The notes beneath the pieces are model-generated. The model searched no databases. It was given only the letters and a program-made list of their open reading frames with translations, and was not told the origin of the DNA. A stretch of 64,000 bases of DNA from Ulvibacter litoralis (lineage in GTDB: Bacteria > Bacteroidota > Bacteroidia > Flavobacteriales > Flavobacteriaceae). The DNA lies in assembly GCF_900102055.1 (NCBI RefSeq), contig NZ_FNBA01000002.1, forward strand, positions 496,001 through 560,000, read 5' to 3'. Position 1 is the stretch's first letter. The number at the start of each line of letters is the position of its first letter. Shown here in pieces: positions 34,923-43,720 of the stretch. The position numbers were made by a program, and so were the translations under genes.

Positions 34923-35549
34923 TTAATTTAGGACAGGAACAGATGTTGCAGTTCCGGTATTAGAACCATTTAAGTCTGTTGTAATAGGAGTTAGGTTTCT
35001 AAAATACGATTTGTCGTAAACAATTAATGTGATATAGTATTCAACAGTATCGGAATTTCTTAGGTCTAAATCTCGATTTCTAATTTCGATATGCCAAGTT
35101 CCGTTACTTTCAAAAACACGCACTACAGAGTTTCCAATTAGTTTGCGATCATCAATTGTTGTTTTTCTTATAGCATCTCCTACATATCGATAGTTAGAAA
35201 TGGCAACGACATATTTAGAAGTATCATATTGTAAGTCAAGATCTGTTATATTGTCTCTTTTAATGTTTGTAAAATGATAATCTATGGTATTAACAGGAGC
35301 TACAGACAAATTATCAGTATCTAGAACGGTTATTTCACCTACAGGAGTTGAATTGGTTGTTCTAGTTAATAATTTAAAATTTTCTTCAGTAGGAGAAACC
35401 GTATTTAAACCATTTTGTTGAAAGGTAGATTGAACTAGTAAATCTCCAGCCACATGTAATTCAGCTTGTGGATTCGTTGTTCCGATACCAACTTGCGCTG
35501 TTCCTATAGAAAATATTGTTAGGAAAAAGAGTAGTGTAATTTTTTTCAT
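34923..35549 (-). CDS. Secreted fibre-stalk-like protein, paralog 2
   Basis: 208 residues, signal peptide MKKITLLFFLTIFSIGTAQ. The stalk motif VGIGTTNPQAELHVAGDLLV is the clearest of the three. The C-terminal domain includes KYVVAISNYRYVGDA, FESNGTWHIEIRN and the ending TGTATSVPVL, which match paralog 1 (FIENGTWHI ... GSAVIPI). Flanked by 12-base gaps on each side. Confidence 0.83.
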   Translation of the reverse strand: MKKITLLFFLTIFSIGTAQVGIGTTNPQAELHVAGDLLVQSTFQQNGLNTVSPTEENFKLLTRTTNSTPVGEITVLDTDNLSVAPVNTIDYHFTNIKRDNITDLDLQYDTSKYVVAISNYRYVGDAIRKTTIDDRKLIGNSVVRVFESNGTWHIEIRNRDLDLRNSDTVEYYITLIVYDKSYFRNLTPITTDLNGSNTGTATSVPVLN

Positions 35550-35561
35550 TCTGAGTAGGTC

Positions 35562-36200
35562 TTAATCAATAATTGGGATAACTGCACTTCCAGTAGTGCC
35601 GCCAAGCATAGGAATAGTAATAGTTCCAAAGCGCTTTGATAAATCTTTTGAGAAAATTAAAGTGTTTATTGTCCAAGTTCCAATTTCACTTTCATTATAA
35701 TTAGAAGCAACAGGGAAATCTGCAATGATGTGCCAAGTTCCGTTTTCAATAAACGTTGAAGTATACGGTAAAGTTCCATTATTTTTAGCATTGTTAATGC
35801 TATTTGAAATAACTAATTCTTTATCATAATTCGCAGAAGTCGTTATTAAAACATAATCTGTAGCATCAACTCCAGTGTCAAAATTTAATATCCAGTCCCC
35901 TTGAGGGTTCGTAATTATATATTGTTGTATGTATCCTAATGCAGATCCAGTAGGATTACTTACATCCATTGCTTTAATAGTGTTGTCTGTATCCTGAATT
36001 AAAAAAGTAGAAGATTCTGAGTCTTTTAGTGGTTTAACAGTACCAATCTCAATACTACCATTTACGTGCATATTTCCACCTACTTCTAATGTTTTACGTG
36101 GGTGAGTGGTGTTAATTCCAGTTTGCGAAAATAACGCGTAATTTGCACACATAAAGAGTGTTATAAGGCAAAAAAGGATATTTTTTTTATAGGTAAACAT
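35562..36200 (-). CDS. Secreted fibre-stalk-like protein, paralog 1
   Basis: 212 residues from ATG 36200; a codon at 36212 would fall only a few bases after the presumed transcription start. Signal peptide MFTYKKNILFCLITLFMCAN ... FSQ. Stalk motif TGINTTHPRKTLEVGGNMHV. Second domain contains TDYVLITTSANYDKELVIS and FIENGTWHII, ending GGTTGSAVIPIID. First gene of the operon; a TAACTTTG box lies at 36229-36222. Confidence 0.83.
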   Translation of the reverse strand: MFTYKKNILFCLITLFMCANYALFSQTGINTTHPRKTLEVGGNMHVNGSIEIGTVKPLKDSESSTFLIQDTDNTIKAMDVSNPTGSALGYIQQYIITNPQGDWILNFDTGVDATDYVLITTSANYDKELVISNSINNAKNNGTLPYTSTFIENGTWHIIADFPVASNYNESEIGTWTINTLIFSKDLSKRFGTITIPMLGGTTGSAVIPIID

Positions 36201-36510
36201 AAACAATAACATTTGGGACTACAAAGTTAGTTATATTTATAGGTTAGAATGTTAATGTGAGTTTCTTAGAGGTGTTTTTAAACGTTTTTAATATGCATTA
36301 CAACGAATAAATTTATATTTTAATTCAAACACGTAGGAACACGTAGGTTTTTTTATTCAGAATAATCCTACTTTATTAAAGTTTTGCGGTTCATTTATTT
36401 TCCATAATAAAAGCGAAATACTTTTTTTTTTGAAAGTTGGTTAATTTTTACAACAAATATGTTTCAAAAGCTCTTAATAGAACCTATCTTTGCACGTCTA
36501 AAAAAATTGA
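36201..36510. other. Divergent control region with 10-bp tandem repeat
   Basis: 310 bases between the fibre operon and the SF2 helicase. AACACGTAGG occurs twice head to tail at 36328-36337 and 36338-36347, about equally far from both promoters. A minus-strand -7 box TAACTTTG lies at 36229-36222, and a plus-strand TATCTTTG box at 36485-36492. The repeat is a candidate activator site; protein unknown. Nothing else was seen. Confidence 0.55.
36461..36492 (+). promoter_or_regulatory. Promoter of the SF2 helicase gene
   Basis: GTTTC at 36461 and TATCTTTG at 36485-36492, 19 bases apart; the -33 element is only partly TTTG-like. Transcription would begin about 12 bases before ATG 36511. Confidence 0.55.
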
Positions 36511-38070
36511 ATGTCACAGAAAATTTCAGAAACATCTGTCGAGGATAAGAAAAGCGGGAAAGATTTATATAGTTACCAAAAAGGAGCCATTGATAAGATT
36601 TTTAAAAGTTTTGATGATTCTCCAGAGGATTATCATCTACTTTATCAATTGCCGACTGGAGGAGGGAAAACAGTAATTTTTTCTGAAATTGTTCGACAGT
36701 ATTTAAAAAATCATAAAAAGAAAGTACTTGTACTTACGCACCGTATTGAGCTTTGTAAGCAAACATCTTCAATGCTTACCGAATTTGGGGTTCATAATAA
36801 AGTGATTAATAGTTCTGCAAATTTAGACGATCAAGCAGACTATAGCTGTTTTGTGGCTATGGTAGAGACACTTAACAATAGATTACAAGAAGATCGTTTG
36901 GATATTTCGGATGTCGGCCTTGTTATTATTGATGAGGCACATTACAATTCATTTACAAAACTCTTTAAGTTTTTTGAGAAATCATTCATTCTTGGTGTTA
37001 CCGCAACACCTTTGAGTTCTAACATAAAACTTCCAATGAATGAGAACTATAATGAGCTTATAGTTGGAGAGTCTATTGAATCGTTAATTGAAAATGAATT
37101 CTTGGCCAGAGCAAATGTGTATTCTTATAATGTAGGGTTAACCACATTAGAAGTGGGAGCTAATGGTGATTACACGGTAAAATCATCAGACGACTTATAC
37201 ATGGGAGCCGACATGTTAAGTAGGTTGTTACAAGCTTATAGAGAGCGTTCTAAAGGGAAAAAGACTTTAATTTTCAACAATGGTATCAATACTTCTTTAT
37301 ATGTATATGATGCCTTTAGACATGCTGGATTGCCTATTATGCATTTGGACAATACAGCTACAAAAAAACAACGTAAACAGATTCTTACTTGGTTTAGAAA
37401 TACACCCGACGCAATTTTAACGTCAGTAAGTATTTTAACAACGGGTTTTGATGAGCCTTCAGTAGAATCGATTATATTAAATAGAGCAACCAAGTCATTA
37501 ACATTATACTACCAAATGATTGGGCGTGGTTCTCGTATTCTGAAAAATAAGAGTTCTTTTGATGTGATTGACCTCGGAAACAATTTTCATCGTTTTGGAC
37601 CTTGGGGAGCAGATTTAGATTGGCAACGTATTTTTAAATATCCATTGTCTTATTTAGATAATTTGATGGATGATGATGAAATTGAAAGTTTCTTCAAATA
37701 TGAAATGCCAGACGAGCTTCGTGCCGAATTCGGAAAATCTAAAGAAGTTTATTTTGATGTTAAAAAAGCATACGTAGATTCTGTTCGAAGTGGAGAGTCT
37801 TCAAAAGTAATTTTAGAGCGCTCTATCGAACAACATGCATATATCTGTATCGAAAACAGTGAAGATGTATATGATGCTTTAGGTTTGGCTAAAATGCTTG
37901 GAGACGATATTGATTTCAGAATAGAGCGTTATTCCAAATGTATTAGTAAGAGTACCCACAATTTCTTAACGTGGTTAAAAGATGACTACCGTTTAAAACT
38001 GCGTTCATATCTAAGAGAAAACTTTGATCGCGTATTTGAAGAAATCCACGGTCATCCACCCGAAGAATAA
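36511..38070 (+). CDS. SF2 DEAD/DEAH-type helicase (RadD/XPB-like)
   Basis: 519 residues. N-terminal helicase domain: YQKGAIDKI (Q-tip), Walker A QLPTGGGKT, LTHRIELCKQ, DEAH in IIDEAHYNS, VTATP. C-terminal domain: LIFNNGINT, TSVSILTTGFDEP (V) and QMIGRGSRI (VI). The pattern and GRGSR motif fit the RadD/UvrB-XPB-like group acting on DNA. The last ~130 residues (after FKYP) are an accessory domain I do not recognise; the RadD zinc finger is absent. Twenty-seven bases separate it from the MFS gene. Confidence 0.88.
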   Translation: MSQKISETSVEDKKSGKDLYSYQKGAIDKIFKSFDDSPEDYHLLYQLPTGGGKTVIFSEIVRQYLKNHKKKVLVLTHRIELCKQTSSMLTEFGVHNKVINSSANLDDQADYSCFVAMVETLNNRLQEDRLDISDVGLVIIDEAHYNSFTKLFKFFEKSFILGVTATPLSSNIKLPMNENYNELIVGESIESLIENEFLARANVYSYNVGLTTLEVGANGDYTVKSSDDLYMGADMLSRLLQAYRERSKGKKTLIFNNGINTSLYVYDAFRHAGLPIMHLDNTATKKQRKQILTWFRNTPDAILTSVSILTTGFDEPSVESIILNRATKSLTLYYQMIGRGSRILKNKSSFDVIDLGNNFHRFGPWGADLDWQRIFKYPLSYLDNLMDDDEIESFFKYEMPDELRAEFGKSKEVYFDVKKAYVDSVRSGESSKVILERSIEQHAYICIENSEDVYDALGLAKMLGDDIDFRIERYSKCISKSTHNFLTWLKDDYRLKLRSYLRENFDRVFEEIHGHPPEE

Positions 38071-38097
38071 ATATTAAATTTAGTCTCATTTTTCAGT

Positions 38098-39369
38098 ATG
38101 AAAAAGAACGATGCCTACGCAGCCTTACGTTACAAAGAGTTTAGAATATTTCTTTTGGTTCGGTTCGCCATGGTGTTTGCTTGGACCATGCAATTTGTCG
38201 TTATCGAATGGCAAGTGTACAGTCTTACCAAAGATCCGTTATCATTAGGTATTATCGGGTTGATGGAGGTGATTCCTGCCGTTTTATTAGCACTATTCGC
38301 AGGTCATATTGTAGATCAAAAAGAAAAAAAAGGACTCCTTGTAAAGTGTATTTTGGGTTTTTCAGTCGTCAGTTTAGGCTTATTTCTCATTACTTGGCCT
38401 TTACTTACAGAAGACCTTTCTCTTAAAGTTATTTTGTACTGTATTTACTTCTTAGTCTTTCTGGGCGGTATGGTTCGTGCCTTTATAGGACCTACAATCT
38501 TTTCGCTTTTATCGTTATTAGTTCCCAAAAAATTATATCCTAACGCCGCTACTTGGAGTAGTTCTACGTGGCAAATGGGTGCCGTTGTGGGACCTGCAAT
38601 TGGTGGTTTTGCCATTCATATAATTGGCGTGCATTGGACGATGCTTCTAATATTTGGATGTTCTCTATTGGCTTTTGTGGCTCTATCACAGATTCCGAAG
38701 AAACCAATTTTAAATCCGAATATTGGCGAACCTGTATTAAAAAGTTTGAAAGAAGGAATTCGTTTTGTGTTTAGCACTAAAATTATTCTTGGAGCGCTTA
38801 CATTAGACATGTTTGCAGTGCTTTTTGGTGGTGCTATGGCGTTACTACCCATTTTTGCGCAAGATATATTACATGTTGGTTCTCAGGGCTTCGGAATTTT
38901 ACGTGCGGCACCTGCAGTTGGTGCGTTGCTCATAATGTTCACTTCAGCTCATTTCCCTTTAAATAAAAATGCTGGTATGAAGCTACTAGCAGCAATTTTC
39001 GGCTTCGGAGTTTGTATGATTGTTTTCGGACTCTCGTCTTGGTTTTGGGTGTCGGTTATCGCATTGTTTTTAAGTGGCGCTACCGATGGTATATCGATGG
39101 TAATACGCCAAACCATTTTGCAATTACGAACCCCAGATGCCATGCGTGGCCGCGTTGCTTCTGTGAATTCTATTTTTGTAGGGTCTTCTAACGAATTAGG
39201 TGCCTTTGAAAGTGGTGTAACCGCAAAACTTATGGGAACTGTCGTTGCCGTTGTTTTTGGAGGAAGTATGACCTTAATTACAGTGCTTACAATGGGGCTT
39301 GTTTCTCCAACGTTCCGAAAATTAGACCTTCGGAAAGATATAGAGACTCATGAAAAATTAGAAGGTTAA
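38098..39369 (+). CDS. MFS transporter (EntS-like, DHA3 family)
   Basis: 423 residues, twelve hydrophobic helices. Family hints are RYKEFRIFLLVRF at the N-terminus, PKKLYPNAATWSSSTWQMG, VGPAIGG, and the region FLSGATDGISMVIRQTI with PDAMRGRVASVNSIFVGSSNELG. These match the Bacteroidetes MFS group resembling the enterobactin exporter EntS. Substrate unknown. It is co-oriented with the helicase and ends 6 bases before the convergent rlmF gene. Confidence 0.92.
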   Translation: MKKNDAYAALRYKEFRIFLLVRFAMVFAWTMQFVVIEWQVYSLTKDPLSLGIIGLMEVIPAVLLALFAGHIVDQKEKKGLLVKCILGFSVVSLGLFLITWPLLTEDLSLKVILYCIYFLVFLGGMVRAFIGPTIFSLLSLLVPKKLYPNAATWSSSTWQMGAVVGPAIGGFAIHIIGVHWTMLLIFGCSLLAFVALSQIPKKPILNPNIGEPVLKSLKEGIRFVFSTKIILGALTLDMFAVLFGGAMALLPIFAQDILHVGSQGFGILRAAPAVGALLIMFTSAHFPLNKNAGMKLLAAIFGFGVCMIVFGLSSWFWVSVIALFLSGATDGISMVIRQTILQLRTPDAMRGRVASVNSIFVGSSNELGAFESGVTAKLMGTVVAVVFGGSMTLITVLTMGLVSPTFRKLDLRKDIETHEKLEG

Positions 39370-39375
39370 GAAGGA

Positions 39376-40296
39376 TTACGAAAACGTCCAAGCAACAATT
39401 CTACTTTGCTTGTTTCCTTGTTCCATTTTGATAGTTTGATGCGTAGCCTTCAGTTTATCTAACTGTTTGTAGATTTTTGAAAGATTTTCTTTTTTTGAAA
39501 CCAAGGTGGTAAACCATCCAACTTGCGTTTTAAAAGAAGCACTTTGTTTGATCATTCGTTTAATAAACAACGCTTCACCACCATTGCACCAAAGTTCATT
39601 TGCTTGTCCACCGAAGTTTAACGCAAGGTTCTCTTGTATTTGTTTTAAGGTATCGTCTTTATGAAGATTCTTCAGTTTACGCAATGTTCCTTTAGTTGCA
39701 GCTTCTTCCGAAGTGTGAAAAGGAGGGTTGCAAATTGTAAAATGAAAGTATTCTTTTTCAGCAATAATACCTTCAAAAATATTGGCATTTATATGTTGTT
39801 GTCTAATGTCAATATGCTTTTCTAAACCTTCCGAAGCATGTACATTTTTTTTAGCGGATGCAATGGCAGCTTCATCACAATCTGCGCCAACCATTTTCCA
39901 ACCATAGATACGATTTGCCAAAATAGGGTAGATGCAATTCGCACCCACACCAATATCTAACCCTTTTATAGGTTTGGATACGTTATTTTCAGCGAGTAAA
40001 TCGGCGATATAATGAATATAGTCTGCTCTTCCAGGAATGGGCGGACATAAATATCCCTTAGGAATACTCCAATCGGTAACTTTATAATGTTTTTTTAACA
40101 GTGCTTTATTTAACTCTAAAACAGCGTCGCTATCAGCAAAATCGATGGTTTGTGTGTCATATTCATTTACGAATACAAAGGGGGTTAAAGCTGGATGCGT
40201 CTTGCAAAGAGCATCAAAATTATACGAGTCATTATGGAGATTGTTTGGATGCACCTTGTTTTGTTTTTTGCAAAGGTAGTTTAATACTCGTTGCAT
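39376..40296 (-). CDS. rlmF: 23S rRNA (adenine(1618)-N6)-methyltransferase
   Basis: 306 residues in the longest form. RlmF methylates A1618 of 23S rRNA with SAM. Motifs: HPNNLHNDSYNF near the start (as in E. coli HPRNRHH), PPIPGRADYIHYIADLL, the SAM-binding GLDIGVGANCIYP, GADCDEAAI, and the catalytic ICNPPFHTS. A TACCTTTG box on the minus strand at 40278-40271 lies downstream of the 40296 ATG, so the real start may be a GTG near 40254, in front of HPNN, giving about 292 residues. Confidence 0.93.
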   Translation of the reverse strand: MQRVLNYLCKKQNKVHPNNLHNDSYNFDALCKTHPALTPFVFVNEYDTQTIDFADSDAVLELNKALLKKHYKVTDWSIPKGYLCPPIPGRADYIHYIADLLAENNVSKPIKGLDIGVGANCIYPILANRIYGWKMVGADCDEAAIASAKKNVHASEGLEKHIDIRQQHINANIFEGIIAEKEYFHFTICNPPFHTSEEAATKGTLRKLKNLHKDDTLKQIQENLALNFGGQANELWCNGGEALFIKRMIKQSASFKTQVGWFTTLVSKKENLSKIYKQLDKLKATHQTIKMEQGNKQSRIVAWTFS

Positions 40297-40388
40297 ACAG
40301 AAAAGCTGCTAAAGTATTTTTTGGTTGTCGATTCATAAATTTCTAACTCTTTGCTAGCTGCAAGGGGGGTATAACGAATATTTACTGC

Positions 40389-40547
40389 TTAGTTGTATGT
40401 AAAATTAATTGTCGTGGTTCCTGAAGAGTCCAGTTTAAACTCTTTTGTTGGAAAGTTTTCATCGTTATATTCAAAAGTTGAAGTATAATCGTAAGCAGTT
40501 GTACCTGAAACAACCATACGATATATAAAGTTTTGTGATTTTTTATT
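40389..40547 (-). pseudogene. 3' remnant of a secreted/lipoprotein gene
   Basis: Inside the 399-base gap 40297-40695, the minus strand holds about 52 open codons ending at the stop 40389. The peptide NFIYRMVVSGTTAYDYTS, then TFEYNDENFPTKEFKL and TTTINFTYN, resembles the C-terminal repeats of flavobacterial secreted proteins (...YNDENFPTKE...). An in-frame stop lies just before, and there is no signal sequence, so this looks like the tail of a deleted gene. The rest of the gap (to 40695) shows nothing clear. Confidence 0.5.
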
Positions 40548-40695
40548 TTACATTACTTTTTCTTCTTGAAGAAGTCAAATACCCAATAAAAAATTAAGAT
40601 TTCATGTTGTAAATTAACGACAGTGAAACTTATGTTGACTTAAATTAAAGTTGTAAAGAAATCAGTATCTTTAAAAAAACACTAAACTGTTAACT

Positions 40696-42216
40696 ATGAA
40701 ACTTATAACATCTTTCTGTATTATTTTTTTTATAGTTTCCTGTAAGCAACAAAAACCATCTAATGATCTTTTAGGAGTTGTAGATTTTAGAATTAGCGGA
40801 AACGAAAATGCCCAGCCTTATTTTGAAAAAGGATTATTACTGCTACATTCTTTTGAGTATGAAGATGCTAGAGACGCTTTTCGAGAAGCACAAAAAGAAG
40901 ACCCCAAAATGGCGATGGCGTATTGGGGAGAGGCAATGACCTACAATCATAGTTTGTGGCATGAGCAGGATTATGAGGCCGCAACAAGTGTTTTAGCAAA
41001 GCTAGACAGCATTCAGCTAGAAAAGAACACCACTAAAATCGAACAAGATCTATTAGAAGCGGTACATATTTTATATCAACCTCAAACAGAAAAAATAGAG
41101 CGTGATGTTGCATATTCAAATTTTATGGAAGGTTTGCATAAAAAATATCCCTCCAACCAAGAAGTTGCAGCTTTCTACGCATTGTCTCTTTTGGGCTCAG
41201 TGCCAGAAGGAAGAGACGATGTTATTTATGGAAATGGTGCAAAAATTGCGCAAGGTATTTTAGAAGAAAATCCAAACCATCCAGGAGCCCTACATTATTT
41301 AATTCATTCTTACGATGACCCGAATCATGCAACATTGGCTTTAAATGCTGCCAATGCGTATTCAGAAGTAGCGCCAGATGCCAGTCATGCACTGCACATG
41401 CCTTCTCATATTTATGTAGCAATGGGCATGTGGGATCAAGTTATTTCTTCAAATATTGATTCATACCAAGCGAGTATAACTCGAATGGAAAAGAAACAAT
41501 TAGACAATGATGCTCGTGGTTATCATGCGTTTCATTGGTTGGAATATGGGTATCTTCAAAAGGGAGATTCCGAAGAAGCGCGTAAAATGGTTTTGGATAT
41601 GAAAAAGTTCGTGACCGAAAAACCATCAAAAAAGGCACGAGTTCATTTGGTATTTTTAAAAGGAACCTATTTGGCTGAAACGGACGACTGGGATGGGGAT
41701 ATTGCAGATGTAACTATAGATATAAAAGATTTGAATATTTCTGTCCGTTCGCAATATCATTTTTTGGAAGGGATGAAAGCCTACAGTAAAGACAATTCAG
41801 AAAAGTTAGACAGTGTACTCGCTACAATAAAACAAGATATTAATCGAGAAACGTTTATTGTAAAAGAAGGGAGTTCGAAGCTATGTTCCAACGTGAGTAG
41901 GGATGAAGCCACCCAAACAGATTTAAAAGAAGCACAAATTCGTCAAAACCAACTGTTGGCATTGCAAGCTGAAATGAATCAAAATCAAGCACTTGCTGAA
42001 CAACATTTTTTAAAGTCCATTGCTATTGAAAACAGCATAAGTTATAGTTACGGACCGCCTGTGATTCAGAAACCTACGCATGAGTTGTATGCAGACTGGT
42101 TGCTTTCACAAAAAAGAAATGAAGAGGCACAGCAACAATATACACTGGCTCAAAAAAATGGACCCGATAGATTGCGCATATTGAATGGTTTAGAAAAAGC
42201 CAAGCAAGAAATATAA
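40696..42216 (+). CDS. TPR-repeat lipoprotein
   Basis: 506 residues with a lipoprotein signal (IIFFIVSC, lipid Cys near 16). Several TPR-like helical pairs follow (FEYEDARDAFREAQKEDPKM, EVAAFYALSLLG). The strongly conserved core NPNHPGALHYLIHSYDDP and ALHMPSHIYVAMGMW, with many His, marks a widespread bacterial TPR family of unknown role. It is likely periplasmic or on the inner face of the outer membrane. Monocistronic. Confidence 0.87.
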   Translation: MKLITSFCIIFFIVSCKQQKPSNDLLGVVDFRISGNENAQPYFEKGLLLLHSFEYEDARDAFREAQKEDPKMAMAYWGEAMTYNHSLWHEQDYEAATSVLAKLDSIQLEKNTTKIEQDLLEAVHILYQPQTEKIERDVAYSNFMEGLHKKYPSNQEVAAFYALSLLGSVPEGRDDVIYGNGAKIAQGILEENPNHPGALHYLIHSYDDPNHATLALNAANAYSEVAPDASHALHMPSHIYVAMGMWDQVISSNIDSYQASITRMEKKQLDNDARGYHAFHWLEYGYLQKGDSEEARKMVLDMKKFVTEKPSKKARVHLVFLKGTYLAETDDWDGDIADVTIDIKDLNISVRSQYHFLEGMKAYSKDNSEKLDSVLATIKQDINRETFIVKEGSSKLCSNVSRDEATQTDLKEAQIRQNQLLALQAEMNQNQALAEQHFLKSIAIENSISYSYGPPVIQKPTHELYADWLLSQKRNEEAQQQYTLAQKNGPDRLRILNGLEKAKQEI

Positions 42217-42339
42217 TTTGTGTAGAGGAGATATCCCTTATAACTAGAAACAATCTTGAATAAAACACACTATAATTTATAAACACTAGGTTTATTTTAA
42301 ATTAGTGACTACTAATCTGTTTGCCTGTTTGCAAAATTG

Positions 42340-42347
42340 TACCTTTG
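42340..42347 (+). promoter_or_regulatory. -7 box of the DEAD-box helicase gene
   Basis: TACCTTTG matches TAnnTTTG. A TTTG at 42320-42323 is 16 bases upstream, slightly short of the usual 19-21. This supports the ATG at 42364 over an earlier in-frame start at 42337. Confidence 0.5.
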
Positions 42348-42363
42348 CCAAAAATTTTTTTAT

Positions 42364-43719
42364 ATGAGCACTTTCAACGATTTCAAAATATCCAAACAAT
42401 TGCACAATGCTATTGATGATTTGGGTTTTGTAACGCCAACACCTATTCAGTCTGAAGCATTTTCCGTAGTGCTTTCAGGAAAAGATATGGTGGGTATTGC
42501 TCAAACAGGAACTGGAAAAACATTGGCCTATATGTTGCCAATTCTTCAAGATTTAAGTTTTTCGAAAGAGCCTGTGTTGCGTGTCTTGGTTTTAGTACCT
42601 ACACGTGAATTGGTTTTACAAGTTGTTGAAGAGATTGAAAAATTTTCTAAATACCTTACCCATAAAGTGGTAGGAGTGTACGGGGGAACCAATATAAACA
42701 CACAAAAAAAGGAATTAGCGGAAGGTGCCGATGTTATTGTAGCAACACCAGGACGTTTTTACGATTTGACATTAAGTCGTATTATTCAGTTGAAAACCGT
42801 TCGGAAGTTGGTAATTGATGAAGTAGATGTCATGTTGGATTTAGGTTTCAGATTTCAATTGACTAATATCTTTGATTTACTACCGGACAGACGCCAAAAT
42901 ATTATGTTTTCGGCTACCATGACAGAAGATGTAGATGCCTTAATTAACGATTTCTTTATCAAACCGACCAAAATTTCAATTGCCTTAAGTGGAACACCTC
43001 TTGATAATATTAGTCAGCAAGCGTATTGTGTTCCTAACTTTTACACCAAAGTTAATTTGTTAGCCCATTTGCTGAAAGACAAAGAAACCTACAGTAAAGT
43101 ATTGGTGTTTGTGTCTAATAAACGAAGTGCTGATAGACTTTTTGAAGCTTTAGAAGAATTATACGGTGACGAAAGTTGTGTAATTCACTCTAATAAAACT
43201 CAGAACTACAGAATAAGATCTATCAATCAATTTGATGAAGGTAAAAATAGAATTCTAGTTGCGACCGATGTCATGGCACGTGGTTTGGATTTGGATAAGA
43301 TTACACACGTTGTAAATTTTGACACCCCAGGATATCCTGAAAACTATATGCATCGTATTGGTAGAACAGGACGTGCCGAGCAAAAAGGAGCTTCGTTATT
43401 GTTTTATACTGAAAAGGAAGAAGGAGCAAAAGCAGCTATTGAAACATTGATGAGTTATCAAATTCCTTTGCTTGAAATGCCTTCAGAAATAGAAGTCTCT
43501 AAGCGACTAACACCTCAGGAACAACCTGAAGTTGTTGAGATTAACAATCCGCATAAACCTGCTGTGTTAGAGACAAAGGGCGCTAGTTTCCACGAAAAAA
43601 GTGAGAAAAATAGCAAAGAAAATCTAGGAGGTTCTTACCGACGAAAAATAGAAAGTAAGTATAAAAAACCTAAAACTAGAGGGGATAAAAATTATAACAA
43701 ACGCAATAAACGTAAGTAG
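42364..43719 (+). CDS. DEAD-box RNA helicase with basic C-terminal tail
   Basis: 451 residues from ATG 42364. Core motifs: TPTPIQSEAF (Q), AQTGTGKT (I), PTRELV (Ia), TPGRFYD (Ib), DEVD in place of DEAD (II), SAT (III), VLVFVSNKRSADRL (IV), ATDVMARGLD (V), HRIGRTGRAE (VI). Motif II reads DEVD, a rare variant. The last ~70 residues are Lys/Asn rich (KKPKTRGDKNYNKRNKRK) and probably bind RNA. Likely role: ribosome assembly or mRNA turnover. Confidence 0.93.
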   Translation: MSTFNDFKISKQLHNAIDDLGFVTPTPIQSEAFSVVLSGKDMVGIAQTGTGKTLAYMLPILQDLSFSKEPVLRVLVLVPTRELVLQVVEEIEKFSKYLTHKVVGVYGGTNINTQKKELAEGADVIVATPGRFYDLTLSRIIQLKTVRKLVIDEVDVMLDLGFRFQLTNIFDLLPDRRQNIMFSATMTEDVDALINDFFIKPTKISIALSGTPLDNISQQAYCVPNFYTKVNLLAHLLKDKETYSKVLVFVSNKRSADRLFEALEELYGDESCVIHSNKTQNYRIRSINQFDEGKNRILVATDVMARGLDLDKITHVVNFDTPGYPENYMHRIGRTGRAEQKGASLLFYTEKEEGAKAAIETLMSYQIPLLEMPSEIEVSKRLTPQEQPEVVEINNPHKPAVLETKGASFHEKSEKNSKENLGGSYRRKIESKYKKPKTRGDKNYNKRNKRK

Positions 43720-43720
43720 T

